Shown here piece by piece: positions 16,425 through 24,640 of a stretch of DNA of 64,000 nucleotides (its first letter is position 1; each line of letters starts with the position of its first letter). The position numbers and the translations under genes were made by a program. The DNA comes from Micromonospora orduensis. GTDB taxonomy: Bacteria; Actinomycetota; Actinomycetes; Mycobacteriales; Micromonosporaceae. The stretch spans positions 1-64,000 of the forward strand of contig NZ_VDFY01000230.1 in the NCBI RefSeq assembly GCF_006228125.1. The letters are read 5' to 3'. The notes under the pieces are model-generated. The model saw nothing but the letters and a program-made list of their open reading frames with translations. It did not search any database and had not been told where the DNA came from.

Positions 16425-17075
16425 ATCGCCACGGTCGCCGGTTCCGGCAATTCGACGACCCAGGCTCAGCAGTTCGCCGAGTCGTACGTCACCGAGGATC
16501 TCGTCCTGCGTACCGCCCGCAGCCTGGCCCACGAGGTGGGCCTCGACGCGGTCACCCCCGGCGCCGGCGCGGCGCTGCGGCTGCTCGCCGCCGCTGGCAA
16601 CGCCCGGGCGGTGGTGGAGATCGGCACCGGCACCGGGGTGAGCGGTGTGTGGCTGCTGCGCGGCATGCGCGCCGACGGTGTGCTCACCACCATCGACCTG
16701 GAGGTGGAGCATCAGCGGATCGCCCGGCGGATCTTCGCCGAGGCGGGCTTCGCCGCCGGCCGCACCCGGATCATCACCGGCCGCGCGCTGGACGTGCTCC
16801 CCCGGCTCGCCGACGGCGCGTACGACCTGGTCTTCGTGGACGCCGAGGCGACGGGATTCCACGCCTGCGTGGAGGCCGCGTTGCGACTGCTGCGCCCGGG
16901 TGGCGTGCTCGCGCTCAACGGCGTGCTGGCCGGCGGCCGGATCGGTGACCCGGCCGCCCGGGACGCCGAGACGGTGACGGTCCGCGAGACGATCAAGGCG
17001 GTCCGGGAGTCGGAGCACTGGATCCCGGCGCTGCTCCCGGTCGGGCACGGGGTGCTCGCCGCGGTGAAGTGCTGA
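16425..17075 (+). CDS. O-methyltransferase (class I, possible ATC start)
   Basis: About 216 aa. YVTEDLVLRTARSLAHEVG is the N-terminal helix pair of the catechol-O-methyltransferase-like family, VVEIGTGTGVSGVWLL is motif I, TTIDLEVEHQRIAR the acidic ribose-binding strand, and YDLVFVDAEATGF the later core motif. It is the counterpart of Rv1220c. No ATG or GTG sits at the expected start: the best ribosome site (GGAGG, 16414-16418) points at an in-frame ATC at 16425. The nearest upstream conventional start is a GTG at 16380, which would add 15 basic residues and place the GGAGG inside the gene. Confidence 0.85.
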   Translation: MATVAGSGNSTTQAQQFAESYVTEDLVLRTARSLAHEVGLDAVTPGAGAALRLLAAAGNARAVVEIGTGTGVSGVWLLRGMRADGVLTTIDLEVEHQRIARRIFAEAGFAAGRTRIITGRALDVLPRLADGAYDLVFVDAEATGFHACVEAALRLLRPGGVLALNGVLAGGRIGDPAARDAETVTVRETIKAVRESEHWIPALLPVGHGVLAAVKC

Positions 17076-17078
17076 CTG

Positions 17079-18554
17079 TCAGTCGACGCTGGCCAGCCAG
17101 CGCAGCAGCGAGCGCACACCCCAGCCGGTGGCGCCGCGGCTGACCTCGGCCTGGTCGCCGTCCGCCCAGGACGGGGCCGACATGTCCAGGTGCAGCCAGC
17201 GGTCCCGCAGGTCGCCGGTGAACTCGCGCAGATAGAGCGCGGCGGTCACCGAGCCGGCACCCTGCGCCGGCGCGCTGTAGAGGTCGGCGATCTCGCTGCC
17301 CAGGTATTCGACGTAGTCGGTGTGCAGCGGCATCCGCCACGCGGACTCGCCGGCCGCCTCGACGGCCGCCAGCACGTCGGCGGCCAGCTCGTCGTTGTCG
17401 CTGTACAGGGCGGCGGTGCGCTTGCCCAACGCCACGGCGTTGGCGCCGGTGAGCGTGGCCAGGTCGAGCAGCAGGTCGGGCTTGAGCTGCTGCACCGCGT
17501 ACGCCAGCGCGTCGGCCAGGACCAGCCGGCCCTCGGCGTCGGAGTTGGTCGTCTCACTGGTGATGCCGCCGTAGTGCCGGACGATGTCGCCGGGGCGGAA
17601 CGCCGAGCCGCTGACCATGTTCTCCGCGAGCGGGGCGAGCATGGTGATCCGGATCGGCAGTCGCAGCTCGGCGGCGCCGAGGGTGGCCGCGACGACGGCA
17701 GCCGCGCCCGCCATGTCCTTGCGCATGAGCTTCATCGCCGGGACCGGCTTGATCGAGAGGCCGCCGGTGTCGAACGTGATGCCCTTGCCGATCAGCACCA
17801 CGTGGGTGCGCGCGTCGGCGGGATGCCAGTCCAGTTCGACGAGGCGGGGACCGCTCGCCGAGCCGCCGCCCACGGCGAGGATCCCACCGAAGCCCTCGGC
17901 GGCCAGCTCGGCCGGGCCACGGACCCGCAGTCCCAGGCCCGGAAGGTCGGCTGCGGCGGCCGTCACCTGCTCGGCGAACCACTGCGGGTTCTTCTCCGAG
18001 GACGGCATGTTTGTCAGGTCGCGGGCGAGTCGGGTCATCGCCGCGGTGGTCCGGGCGGTGGCGACTGTCGACTCGTACGCGGCCGGGTCGGTGAGCAGCA
18101 GGTCGACGCCGCCGAGCGCGGGCGTGGTGCCGGCCTCGGTGAGCCGGAACCGGTACGAGGCGAGCAGCAGGCCCTCGGCCAGGCCACGGACGACCGCCGG
18201 GGTCACCTCGGTCGGCAGCGCGATGGTGATGTGCGTCTCATCGGCGCAGGAGCGCGCCAGTGCGGCCCCGGCGGTACGCCAGGCCGCCTCGTCGCCGTCG
18301 CCGATGCTGAGCAGCAGCAGCCGTCCGGGGGTACGCCCGGGGCGGAGCTGGGTGCGGATCTCGCCGGCCCGCCCGGTCAGCCGGGCCACCGGCGTCAGTG
18401 CGTCCGCCTCGTCGGCGGTGCCGTCCGGGGGTGCCACGGCGGTCGGCGCCGGCACTGCTGACGCCTCGCCCCCGGTGGCCTGACCGGCCGGACGGACGGG
18501 CAGGACGAGGACGTCGAGCCGATCGGACTCGGCGACGAGACGGATGTCGAGCAC
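17079..18554 (-). CDS. pepA: Leucyl aminopeptidase (M17)
   Basis: 491 aa from the GTG at 18554 (GGAGG lies about 11 nt upstream). The N-terminal macrodomain-like region spans roughly residues 1-165. The C-terminal peptidase domain has the metal-binding lysine/aspartate block VLIGKGITFDTGGLSIKP and the family signature NSDAEGRLVLADALAYA (usual form NTDAEGR). Further conserved blocks are DLATLTGANAVALG and WLHLDMSAP. It is a hexameric two-metal enzyme that removes N-terminal residues from peptides in the cytosol. It ends 3 nt from the convergent O-methyltransferase stop. Confidence 0.93.
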   Translation of the reverse strand: MLDIRLVAESDRLDVLVLPVRPAGQATGGEASAVPAPTAVAPPDGTADEADALTPVARLTGRAGEIRTQLRPGRTPGRLLLLSIGDGDEAAWRTAGAALARSCADETHITIALPTEVTPAVVRGLAEGLLLASYRFRLTEAGTTPALGGVDLLLTDPAAYESTVATARTTAAMTRLARDLTNMPSSEKNPQWFAEQVTAAAADLPGLGLRVRGPAELAAEGFGGILAVGGGSASGPRLVELDWHPADARTHVVLIGKGITFDTGGLSIKPVPAMKLMRKDMAGAAAVVAATLGAAELRLPIRITMLAPLAENMVSGSAFRPGDIVRHYGGITSETTNSDAEGRLVLADALAYAVQQLKPDLLLDLATLTGANAVALGKRTAALYSDNDELAADVLAAVEAAGESAWRMPLHTDYVEYLGSEIADLYSAPAQGAGSVTAALYLREFTGDLRDRWLHLDMSAPSWADGDQAEVSRGATGWGVRSLLRWLASVD

Positions 18555-18617
18555 GCGGAACCGCACCTCCAGGAAGTGTCGCGGAGCGGATCCGGGCTGG
18601 CCGGTCCGCACCGATGA

Positions 18618-18656
18618 AGACCCTGAGCCACCGGCGGTACCGGTGGCTCAGGGTCT
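18618..18656 (-). terminator. Strong perfect hairpin downstream of DUF3117 gene
   Basis: A 17-bp perfect inverted repeat: AGACCCTGAGCCACCGG at 18618-18634 pairs with 18640-18656 around the loop CGGTA. It lies downstream of the 55-aa DUF3117 gene and upstream of the pepA start, where it would stop readthrough into pepA. Confidence 0.75.
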
Positions 18657-18700
18657 GGGGAATGATCCGGGCGGCGTGCACCGCCCGGGCCACTCCTCAC

Positions 18701-18868
18701 TCAGCCGGCGGCTGCCTTCAACGCGTCACCGAGCGCGTTGGCCTCGTCGGGAGTCATCTCGACGACGAGCCGGCCACCGCCCTCCAGCGGGACCCGCATG
18801 ACGATGCCCCGACCCTCCTTGGTGACTTCCAGCGGACCGTCGCCCGTCCGCGGCTTCATCGCCGCCAT
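18701..18868 (-). CDS. DUF3117 protein
   Basis: 55 aa, beginning MAAMKPRTGDGPLEVTKEGR, the near-invariant start of DUF3117 proteins in actinobacteria (Rv1211 in M. tuberculosis). The ATG at 18868 has GGGGAGA 8 nt upstream. The conserved core ends with DEANALGDALKAAAG. The function is unknown. It is followed by a strong hairpin, so it is probably a single-gene transcript, and it shares an intergenic region with the divergent paaX-type gene. Confidence 0.9.
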   Translation of the reverse strand: MAAMKPRTGDGPLEVTKEGRGIVMRVPLEGGGRLVVEMTPDEANALGDALKAAAG

Positions 18869-19058
18869 GTTGTCTCCCCTCAGACCTACACCAGGGTCGG
18901 TGGGTTGCCCCACAGCCACTTCGTCTCGACCGCCCGCAACCGTCGCGGAGGTGTCGACCAACGATTTTCCCTGATAAACACCGCCGGACCCAAACCGGAG
19001 CAGCATTGATGTAACAGCATCTAGCTTATCTTGAGAAGGCCTGTCACAATGTGCGGTC

Positions 19059-19877
19059 ATGCAGGCACGGTCGGCACTCTTCGACCTGTACGGCGACCAC
19101 CTCCGGCCCAGGGGTGGCCGGGCACCCGTCGCTGCCCTGGTCAAGCTACTGGCACCGTTGGGAATCGCACCGCCGGCCGTTCGCACCGCCGTGTCCCGGA
19201 TGGTGCGCCAGGGCTGGCTCGACCCGCTCCGTCTGGCATCCGGACCGGGATATTCGATCACACCAAAAGCCGCCCGCCGACTCGACGAGGCCGCCGCCCG
19301 GATCTACCGGACCGGCCGCGTCACGTGGGACGGACGGTTCGATCTGCTCGTCCTGGAGGCGCCCGGCTCCCGCCGGGACCGGCAGCGGCTCGCCGCCACC
19401 CTGAGCTTCCTCGGCTACGGCACCCTCGACGAGCAGACCTGGGTCGCCACCCGGCCCGGCGAGGACGTCGACCTGCTGCTCGCCGAGGCCGGCATCCGGT
19501 TCGAGCGGTTCACCGCCTCGCACTACTCCGGCACCCCCGGGGCGATGGGCGTGGTCCGTCGGGCGTGGGACCTCACCGAGATCGGCCACGCCTACGAACG
19601 CTTCGTCGCCGACCAGCGCCCCCTGCTCGCCTCGGTCACCGTCCGCAGCAGCGACGAGGAGGCGTACGCGGCCCGGTTCCGGCTCGTGCACGCGTGGCGT
19701 ACCTTCCTGTTCCGGGACCCGCAGCTGCCCCCGGCGCTGCTGCCCGAGCGCTGGTCCGGCACCGCCGCGGCCAGTTTCTTCGACCGGCACGCGGCCCGCC
19801 TGCGTCCGGCCGCCGACCGGTACGTCGAGCAGTGCCTCGACGCCGGCAACCGCATCGTCCGACAGAAGGGTCGTTAG
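19059..19877 (+). CDS. PaaX-family transcriptional regulator
   Basis: 272 aa. The N-terminal winged helix (ALVKLLAPLGIAPPAVRTAV, then SRMVRQGWLDPLR) and the PaaX C-terminal domain (WDLTEIGHAYERFV, FRLVHAWRTFLFRDPQLP) are clear. PaaX represses phenylacetate degradation genes and is released by phenylacetyl-CoA. It is followed 4 nt later by an enoyl-CoA hydratase-type gene, but the rest of the paa cluster is not in the window. An AT-rich stretch just upstream (19006-19032, with TTGATG and TATCTT) could be its promoter. Confidence 0.88.
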   Translation: MQARSALFDLYGDHLRPRGGRAPVAALVKLLAPLGIAPPAVRTAVSRMVRQGWLDPLRLASGPGYSITPKAARRLDEAAARIYRTGRVTWDGRFDLLVLEAPGSRRDRQRLAATLSFLGYGTLDEQTWVATRPGEDVDLLLAEAGIRFERFTASHYSGTPGAMGVVRRAWDLTEIGHAYERFVADQRPLLASVTVRSSDEEAYAARFRLVHAWRTFLFRDPQLPPALLPERWSGTAAASFFDRHAARLRPAADRYVEQCLDAGNRIVRQKGR

Positions 19878-19881
19878 ACAC

Positions 19882-20673
19882 GTGACCGAGCCGTTGCTCG
19901 TCGACCGGACCGACGCCGTCGTCACGCTCACGCTGAACCGGCCGAACGCGATGAACGCGCTCGACGTGGCGTTGAAGGAAGCGCTGCGGGACACGCTGGC
20001 GGAGCTGGAGACCGACAGGTCCTGCCGGGCGGTCGTACTGGCCGGGGCGGGCGGGTCGTTCAGCGCCGGTCAGGACCTGCGCGAGCACGTGTCGACGCTG
20101 GAGAACAGCTCCGCCGACCCGCTGGGCACCGTCCGCGCGCACTACAACCCGATCGCCGCGCGGCTGGCCAACCTGCCCAAGCCGGTCGTCGCCGCCGTCC
20201 GGGGGATGGCCGCCGGAGCCGGTGCCTCCCTGGCGTTCCTCGCCGACATCCGGATCGGCGGCCCGAGCACCAGCTTCCTGATGGCCTTCGCCAAGGTCGG
20301 CCTCGCCGCCGACACCGGCGCGTCCTGGACGCTGCCCCGGCTCGTCGGCCACGCCAAGGCGGTGGAGCTGCTGATGCTCGCCGAGCCGGTCCGCGCCCAG
20401 GATGCCTGCCAGCTGGGCCTGCTCAACCGGCTGACGGACGACGACGAGCAGGTGCTGCCGGCCGCGCAGGAACTGGCCGCACGACTGGCCGCCGGCCCCA
20501 CCGTCGCGTACGGGGCGATCAAGCGGCAGCTCTCCATCGCCGACGCCGGCACCCTCGCCGACGCCCTCGCGGCCGAGGCGCAGGCACAGTCGATCTGCGG
20601 GGCCACCGACGACCACCGGGCGGCCACCCTCGCCTTCGTCGGCAAGCAGAAACCGGTCTTCGAGGGACACTGA
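19882..20673 (+). CDS. Enoyl-CoA hydratase/isomerase, PaaG-like
   Basis: 263 aa, crotonase fold. Oxyanion-hole blocks are AGAGGSFSAGQDL and GMAAGAGASLAFLADIRI. The catalytic loop reads FAKVGLAADTGASWTLPRLVG, where the Asp in the ADTG position matches the ring-1,2-epoxyphenylacetyl-CoA isomerase (PaaG) type instead of the two-Glu hydratase type. It starts with GTG 4 nt after the PaaX-type regulator, so the two are co-transcribed and functionally linked to aromatic acid or acyl-CoA metabolism. Confidence 0.87.
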   Translation: MTEPLLVDRTDAVVTLTLNRPNAMNALDVALKEALRDTLAELETDRSCRAVVLAGAGGSFSAGQDLREHVSTLENSSADPLGTVRAHYNPIAARLANLPKPVVAAVRGMAAGAGASLAFLADIRIGGPSTSFLMAFAKVGLAADTGASWTLPRLVGHAKAVELLMLAEPVRAQDACQLGLLNRLTDDDEQVLPAAQELAARLAAGPTVAYGAIKRQLSIADAGTLADALAAEAQAQSICGATDDHRAATLAFVGKQKPVFEGH

Positions 20674-20732
20674 ACGCGATTCGCACCTCGGCCTTACCGT
20701 CCTCGAACACGGGCCGCCTAACGTCGGCGTCC

Positions 20733-22031
20733 ATGAGCGATCGTGAAGCGGTGGCGCACCTGCTGCGCCGGGCCACCTTCGGGCCTACCGCCGACGAGGT
20801 GGACGCGGCCGAGCGGGCCGGACCGGCGGCGACGCTGGATCGGCTGCTCGCCCCCGGGCGGGTCGACCGGGGCGCGGCGGCCACTCCGCCGCCGGCGCTG
20901 CCCGCCGACCCGTACGCCGCGCTGAGCAAGGAGTCCACCCGCGAGCAGCGGCAGAAGGCCAACGCGGAGCGCCGCGAGCAGCTCCAGCAGGTCACCGAGT
21001 GGTGGCTGGACCGGATGGTGGCCGCCGAGGACGGGCTGAGCGAGAAGTTGCTCTTCTTCTGGCACGGGCACTGGGCCACAAGCGCGCAGAAGGTCAAGTC
21101 CGCGCGGACGATGCTGGGCCAGTTGGCGACGCTGCGCCGCCACGGGCGGGGGCCGTTGGGCCCGCTGGTCGCCGCGATGGTGCGCGACCCGGCCCTGATC
21201 ATCTGGCTGGACGGGCAGAAGAACACCCGCAAGGCGCCGAACGAGAACCTGGCCCGCGAGCTGATGGAGCTGTTCACCCTCGGCATCGGCAACTACACCG
21301 AGGCCGACGTGAAGGCCGGCGCGCGCGCCCTGACGGGCTGGGTGGTCGACAGGCGTACCGGTGTCGCCCGTTTCGAGGCCAAGCGGCACGACCCCGGCGA
21401 GAAGACCATCCTCGGGCAGAGCGGCCGGTTCGACGCCGAGGCGTACGCCGGACTGCTGGCCGCCCAGCCCGCGGCCGCGACGTTCGTGGCCGGGCGGCTG
21501 TGGTTCCGCTACGCCGGCGCCGACGTCCCGGCGCCGGACGGCCTGGCCGGTACGGACACCGTCGCGACCCTGCGCGCGGTCCTCACCGCGCCGGCCTTCG
21601 CGCAGAGCCGGGGCACCCTGGTGAAGCAGCCGGTGGAGTGGCTGGTCGGCGCGCTGCGGCAGCTCGGCATCCGCCCGTCCGCGCTGCCCGAGCAGCAGCG
21701 CAGGCAACTGCTGGGCGGGCTGAACGCGCTGGACCAGGTGCCGCTGCGACCGCCCAGCGTGGGCGGCTGGCCGGCCGGGGCGGCCTGGCTGACCACGTCG
21801 TCGTTGCAGGCCCGGCTCCGGCTGGCCGGGATGCTGGCCGCCGCCGCGGCACCGGCGGTGCTGGACCGGCTGACCGCCGCGCCCGCCGCCGGCCGACCCG
21901 ACGCGCTGGCCCGGCTGCTCGTCGTCGACGGCTGGGGCGCCCGCACCCGCGCCGCCCTGACCCCACTGGCCGGAGAACCCCGCAAGCTGCTGGCCGCCGG
22001 CCTGGTCAGCCCCGAATACACAGTCAGCTGA
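20733..22031 (+). CDS. DUF1800 family protein
   Basis: 432 aa. AVAHLLRRATFGPTADEVD at the N-terminus, EKLLFFWHGHWATS, NENLARELMELFTLGIGNYTE (described in part) and ALTGWVVDR are the hallmark blocks of DUF1800. No signal peptide is evident. The family almost always pairs with a DUF1501 gene, as here (16 nt to the next start). The function is unknown; associated with cell-envelope or secreted-protein processing in other bacteria. Confidence 0.88.
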   Translation: MSDREAVAHLLRRATFGPTADEVDAAERAGPAATLDRLLAPGRVDRGAAATPPPALPADPYAALSKESTREQRQKANAERREQLQQVTEWWLDRMVAAEDGLSEKLLFFWHGHWATSAQKVKSARTMLGQLATLRRHGRGPLGPLVAAMVRDPALIIWLDGQKNTRKAPNENLARELMELFTLGIGNYTEADVKAGARALTGWVVDRRTGVARFEAKRHDPGEKTILGQSGRFDAEAYAGLLAAQPAAATFVAGRLWFRYAGADVPAPDGLAGTDTVATLRAVLTAPAFAQSRGTLVKQPVEWLVGALRQLGIRPSALPEQQRRQLLGGLNALDQVPLRPPSVGGWPAGAAWLTTSSLQARLRLAGMLAAAAAPAVLDRLTAAPAAGRPDALARLLVVDGWGARTRAALTPLAGEPRKLLAAGLVSPEYTVS

Positions 22032-22047
22032 GCGGAGGAGTCGAGAG

Positions 22048-23289
22048 ATGGACACCCTGACCCGACGGAGGTTCCTGCTCACCAGCGGAGTGGTCGGCGC
22101 GGGCGCGCTGGCCGCCGGGGCCGGCGCGTACAGCCTGCGGGACCTGCTGGACACCGCGGGCGACCACGACCCACAGTCGCACACGCTGGTGCTTGTCACC
22201 CTGTACGGCGGCAACGACGGCCTGAACACCGTCATCCCGTACGGCGACCCGGCCTACCTGGCGGCCCGCCCCGAGCTGGCGTACCCGGACTCGGAGGTAC
22301 GGCGGTTGGACGACGGCTTCGGCCTCAACCCGGCCCTGGAGGGCCTGCACCAGCGCTGGTCCAACGGGGGGCTGGCGATCGTGCGTGGGGTCGGCTACCC
22401 GAAGCCGGACCGCAGCCACTTCCGCTCCATGGACATCTGGCACACGGCGCAACCGGACCGGCCGGGCACCACCGGCTGGCTGGGCCGTTGGCTGGACCGG
22501 GCGGGTGGCGACCCCCGGCTGGCGGTCTCCTTCGAGCCGGCGCTGCCGCCGCTGCTGGCCGGGGAGCGCAGCGCCGGCGCCGCGGTGCCGGTGGCCGACC
22601 GCAAGGCCGCCAAGGGACTGTCGGCGCAGACGCTTGCCGCGTTCGCCGCCCCGGAGGCGGGCGAGTCGGCGGCCCGGGGACGCGCCGCCGCCTGCTTCGC
22701 CGACCTGCGCTCGGTGGACGAGATGATCCGCCAGGTACGCGACTCGGCCGACCCGGACGCGGCGGACCCGGACGGCGAGCAGGCGCCCGCCACCGCCACC
22801 GGCGGTGCGCGCACGCCGCTTGACGCGCAGCTGGACCTGGTGGCCCAGTGCGTCGAGGCGGGGGTGTCCACCCGGGTCTTCTCGGTGTCGCTGGGCGGCT
22901 TCGACACGCACGCCGACGAGAAGCAGTTGCAGGCCGTCCTGCTGGGGCAGGTGGACCGGGCGTTGACCGGGTTCGCCGACCGGATGGCCCGCAGCGAGGC
23001 TGGCCGCAAGGTGGTGGTGGCGGTCTACTCCGAGTTCGGCCGCCGGGTGAAGGCCAACGCCTCGGACGGCACCGACCACGGCACCGCGTCGGACATGCTG
23101 CTGCTCGGCGCCGGGGTACGCGGCGGCTGGCACGGCGAGGCGCCCAGCCTCACCGACCTCGACGACGGCGACCTGAAATACACCACCGACTTCCGGGACG
23201 TCTACGCGACGCTGCTGGAACGGGTGCTGGGCACCGACCCGGGCCCGGTGCTCGCCGACTGGCGGGGGCGCCTGGACAAGCTGTTCTAG
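22048..23289 (+). CDS. DUF1501 protein with Tat signal
   Basis: 413 aa. The N-terminus MDTLTRRRFLLTSGVVGAGA is a twin-arginine signal (RRRFL) and is followed by a hydrophobic Ala/Gly core. LVTLYGGNDGLNTV and KPDRSHFRSMDIWHTAQP, plus SEFGRRVKANASDGTDHGTA (20 residues), are typical DUF1501 blocks with sulfatase/phosphatase-like metal-binding residues. GGAGGAGT precedes the ATG. It likely acts outside the membrane together with the DUF1800 protein. The last codons overlap the end of the convergent gene by 4 nt. Confidence 0.88.
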   Translation: MDTLTRRRFLLTSGVVGAGALAAGAGAYSLRDLLDTAGDHDPQSHTLVLVTLYGGNDGLNTVIPYGDPAYLAARPELAYPDSEVRRLDDGFGLNPALEGLHQRWSNGGLAIVRGVGYPKPDRSHFRSMDIWHTAQPDRPGTTGWLGRWLDRAGGDPRLAVSFEPALPPLLAGERSAGAAVPVADRKAAKGLSAQTLAAFAAPEAGESAARGRAAACFADLRSVDEMIRQVRDSADPDAADPDGEQAPATATGGARTPLDAQLDLVAQCVEAGVSTRVFSVSLGGFDTHADEKQLQAVLLGQVDRALTGFADRMARSEAGRKVVVAVYSEFGRRVKANASDGTDHGTASDMLLLGAGVRGGWHGEAPSLTDLDDGDLKYTTDFRDVYATLLERVLGTDPGPVLADWRGRLDKLF

Positions 23290-23909
23290 TCGTCCTCTTC
23301 CGGGTCCTGGTTGGCCTCCGCGCCCAGCACGAACGCCTGCATGGCCAGCTCGTCGCCAGACGGTGACACGAAGGCGGGCAGCTCACGGGGGCCCAGCTCC
23401 TGCACGTAGGACCAGAACAGGCGGACCGCCTCGGCCGGGGTGTCGGCCTCGATGGGCAGGTCGAGGCTGACCAGCCAGGTGCGTCGCGTCGGCGGCGGGC
23501 CGAGCTGGTCGGCCAGCGCCCGGAAGGCCGCCGGCTCCAGTGCGGTGACCGGCCCGTCGAGGGTGAGCAGGTCGGCCGGCACCGGCTCGTCGAAGGCCCG
23601 CCGGGTGTACGCGACGACGAGCGTCGCCGGCTCCACCGGGGCCTGCGGGTCGTCCGGGTCTTCGGAGTGTCGCTGCGCCGGCATGCTGACCCGGCCGAGC
23701 GCGACGAGCCTGGGCGGCGCGTCGGCGAGCACCGCCACCCGGTCACCCGGCCGGGGCCGGCCGACGTCGGTAAGCCCGGTCAGCTCCAGCGTGTCGTGGT
23801 GCACGAGCCGCTCGGCCTCGTACCGCTCGGCGGGCAGCAGCACGGCCCAGGTGCCCGTCCCGTCGGCGTTGCCGGCCGCACCGGCCCGGTGCGCGGTCTC
23901 GGTCGTCAT
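23286..23909 (-). CDS. Hypothetical protein (acidic C-terminus)
   Basis: 207 aa from the ATG at 23909; an ATG at 23918 is 3 residues longer and cannot be excluded. Central blocks such as VGRPRPGDRVAVLADAPP and RLVALGRVS resemble EVE/PUA-like domain proteins, which bind modified bases or RNA, but this is only a resemblance. The C-terminus is acidic (EANQDPEEDD). No closer family was recognised. It is followed by tag on the same strand, 14 nt apart in the direction of transcription. Confidence 0.65.
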   Translation of the reverse strand: MTTETAHRAGAAGNADGTGTWAVLLPAERYEAERLVHHDTLELTGLTDVGRPRPGDRVAVLADAPPRLVALGRVSMPAQRHSEDPDDPQAPVEPATLVVAYTRRAFDEPVPADLLTLDGPVTALEPAAFRALADQLGPPPTRRTWLVSLDLPIEADTPAEAVRLFWSYVQELGPRELPAFVSPSGDELAMQAFVLGAEANQDPEEDD

Positions 23910-23922
23910 GCCTGCCATCTCA

Positions 23923-24504
23923 TCACGCCGCCGGGCCGAGGGTGACGTGACAGCCGACGATGTGATCGTCGACCATTCCGGTGGCCTGCATGAGCGCGTA
24001 CGCGGTGGTGGGGCCGACGAACCGGAAGCCCCGCTTCTTGAGTGCCTTGGCCATCGCCGTCGACTCCGGGGTGATCGGCGCCAGCTCGGCGAACGAGGCG
24101 GGACGGGCGGGCCGCCGCTCCGGCGCGAACGACCAGAGCAGCGTGGACAGGCCCTCGGGCAGCTCCAACGCGGCGCGGGCGTTGGCGACCGCCGCCTCGA
24201 TCTTGGCCCGGTTGCGGACGATGCCGGCGTCGGCGAGCAGCCGGGTCACGTCGGCGTCGTCGTACCGGGCGACGGTGGGGATGTGGAAGTCGTCGAAGGC
24301 GAGCCGGAACGCCGGACGCTTGCGCAGGATGGTCAGCCAGGACAGGCCGGACTGGAACGCCTCCAGGGTCATCCGCTCGTAGAGGGCGTCGTCGCCGTGC
24401 AGCGGCCGCCCCCACTCGGTGTCGTGGTAGACGGCGTAGTCGGGGGTGCTCGCTCCCCAGGCGCAGCGGGCCAGCCCGTCGGCGCCGATCACCAGGTCAG
24501 TCAC
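23923..24504 (-). CDS. tag: DNA-3-methyladenine glycosylase I
   Basis: 193 aa from the GTG at 24504 (a GTG at 24513 is also possible). RCAWG, YHDTEWGRPLHGDDALYERM, FQSGLSWLTILRKRPAFR (with the catalytic-pocket Glu before it) and FVGPTTAYALMQATGMVDDH are canonical Tag blocks, and the zinc-binding Cys/His pattern is present (C in RCAWG, H in YHDTEW, and H in the C-terminal GCHV). It excises 3-methyladenine from alkylated DNA. In mycobacteria tagA (Rv1210) sits next to DUF3117 and the DivIVA-like gene; all three are in this window. Confidence 0.92.
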   Translation of the reverse strand: MTDLVIGADGLARCAWGASTPDYAVYHDTEWGRPLHGDDALYERMTLEAFQSGLSWLTILRKRPAFRLAFDDFHIPTVARYDDADVTRLLADAGIVRNRAKIEAAVANARAALELPEGLSTLLWSFAPERRPARPASFAELAPITPESTAMAKALKKRGFRFVGPTTAYALMQATGMVDDHIVGCHVTLGPAA

Positions 24505-24640
24505 CTCGACCACGCTAGGCCATCGCACCGACAGCCCATTGCCACCGGCCGCCCGGCTGCCTATGGTTCTTGTTACCGGCCGGTAGGACGGGTCACCCAC
24601 AGGTGCTCCCCCGCCGCCGACGGGCACTGGAGGTGGCGCG

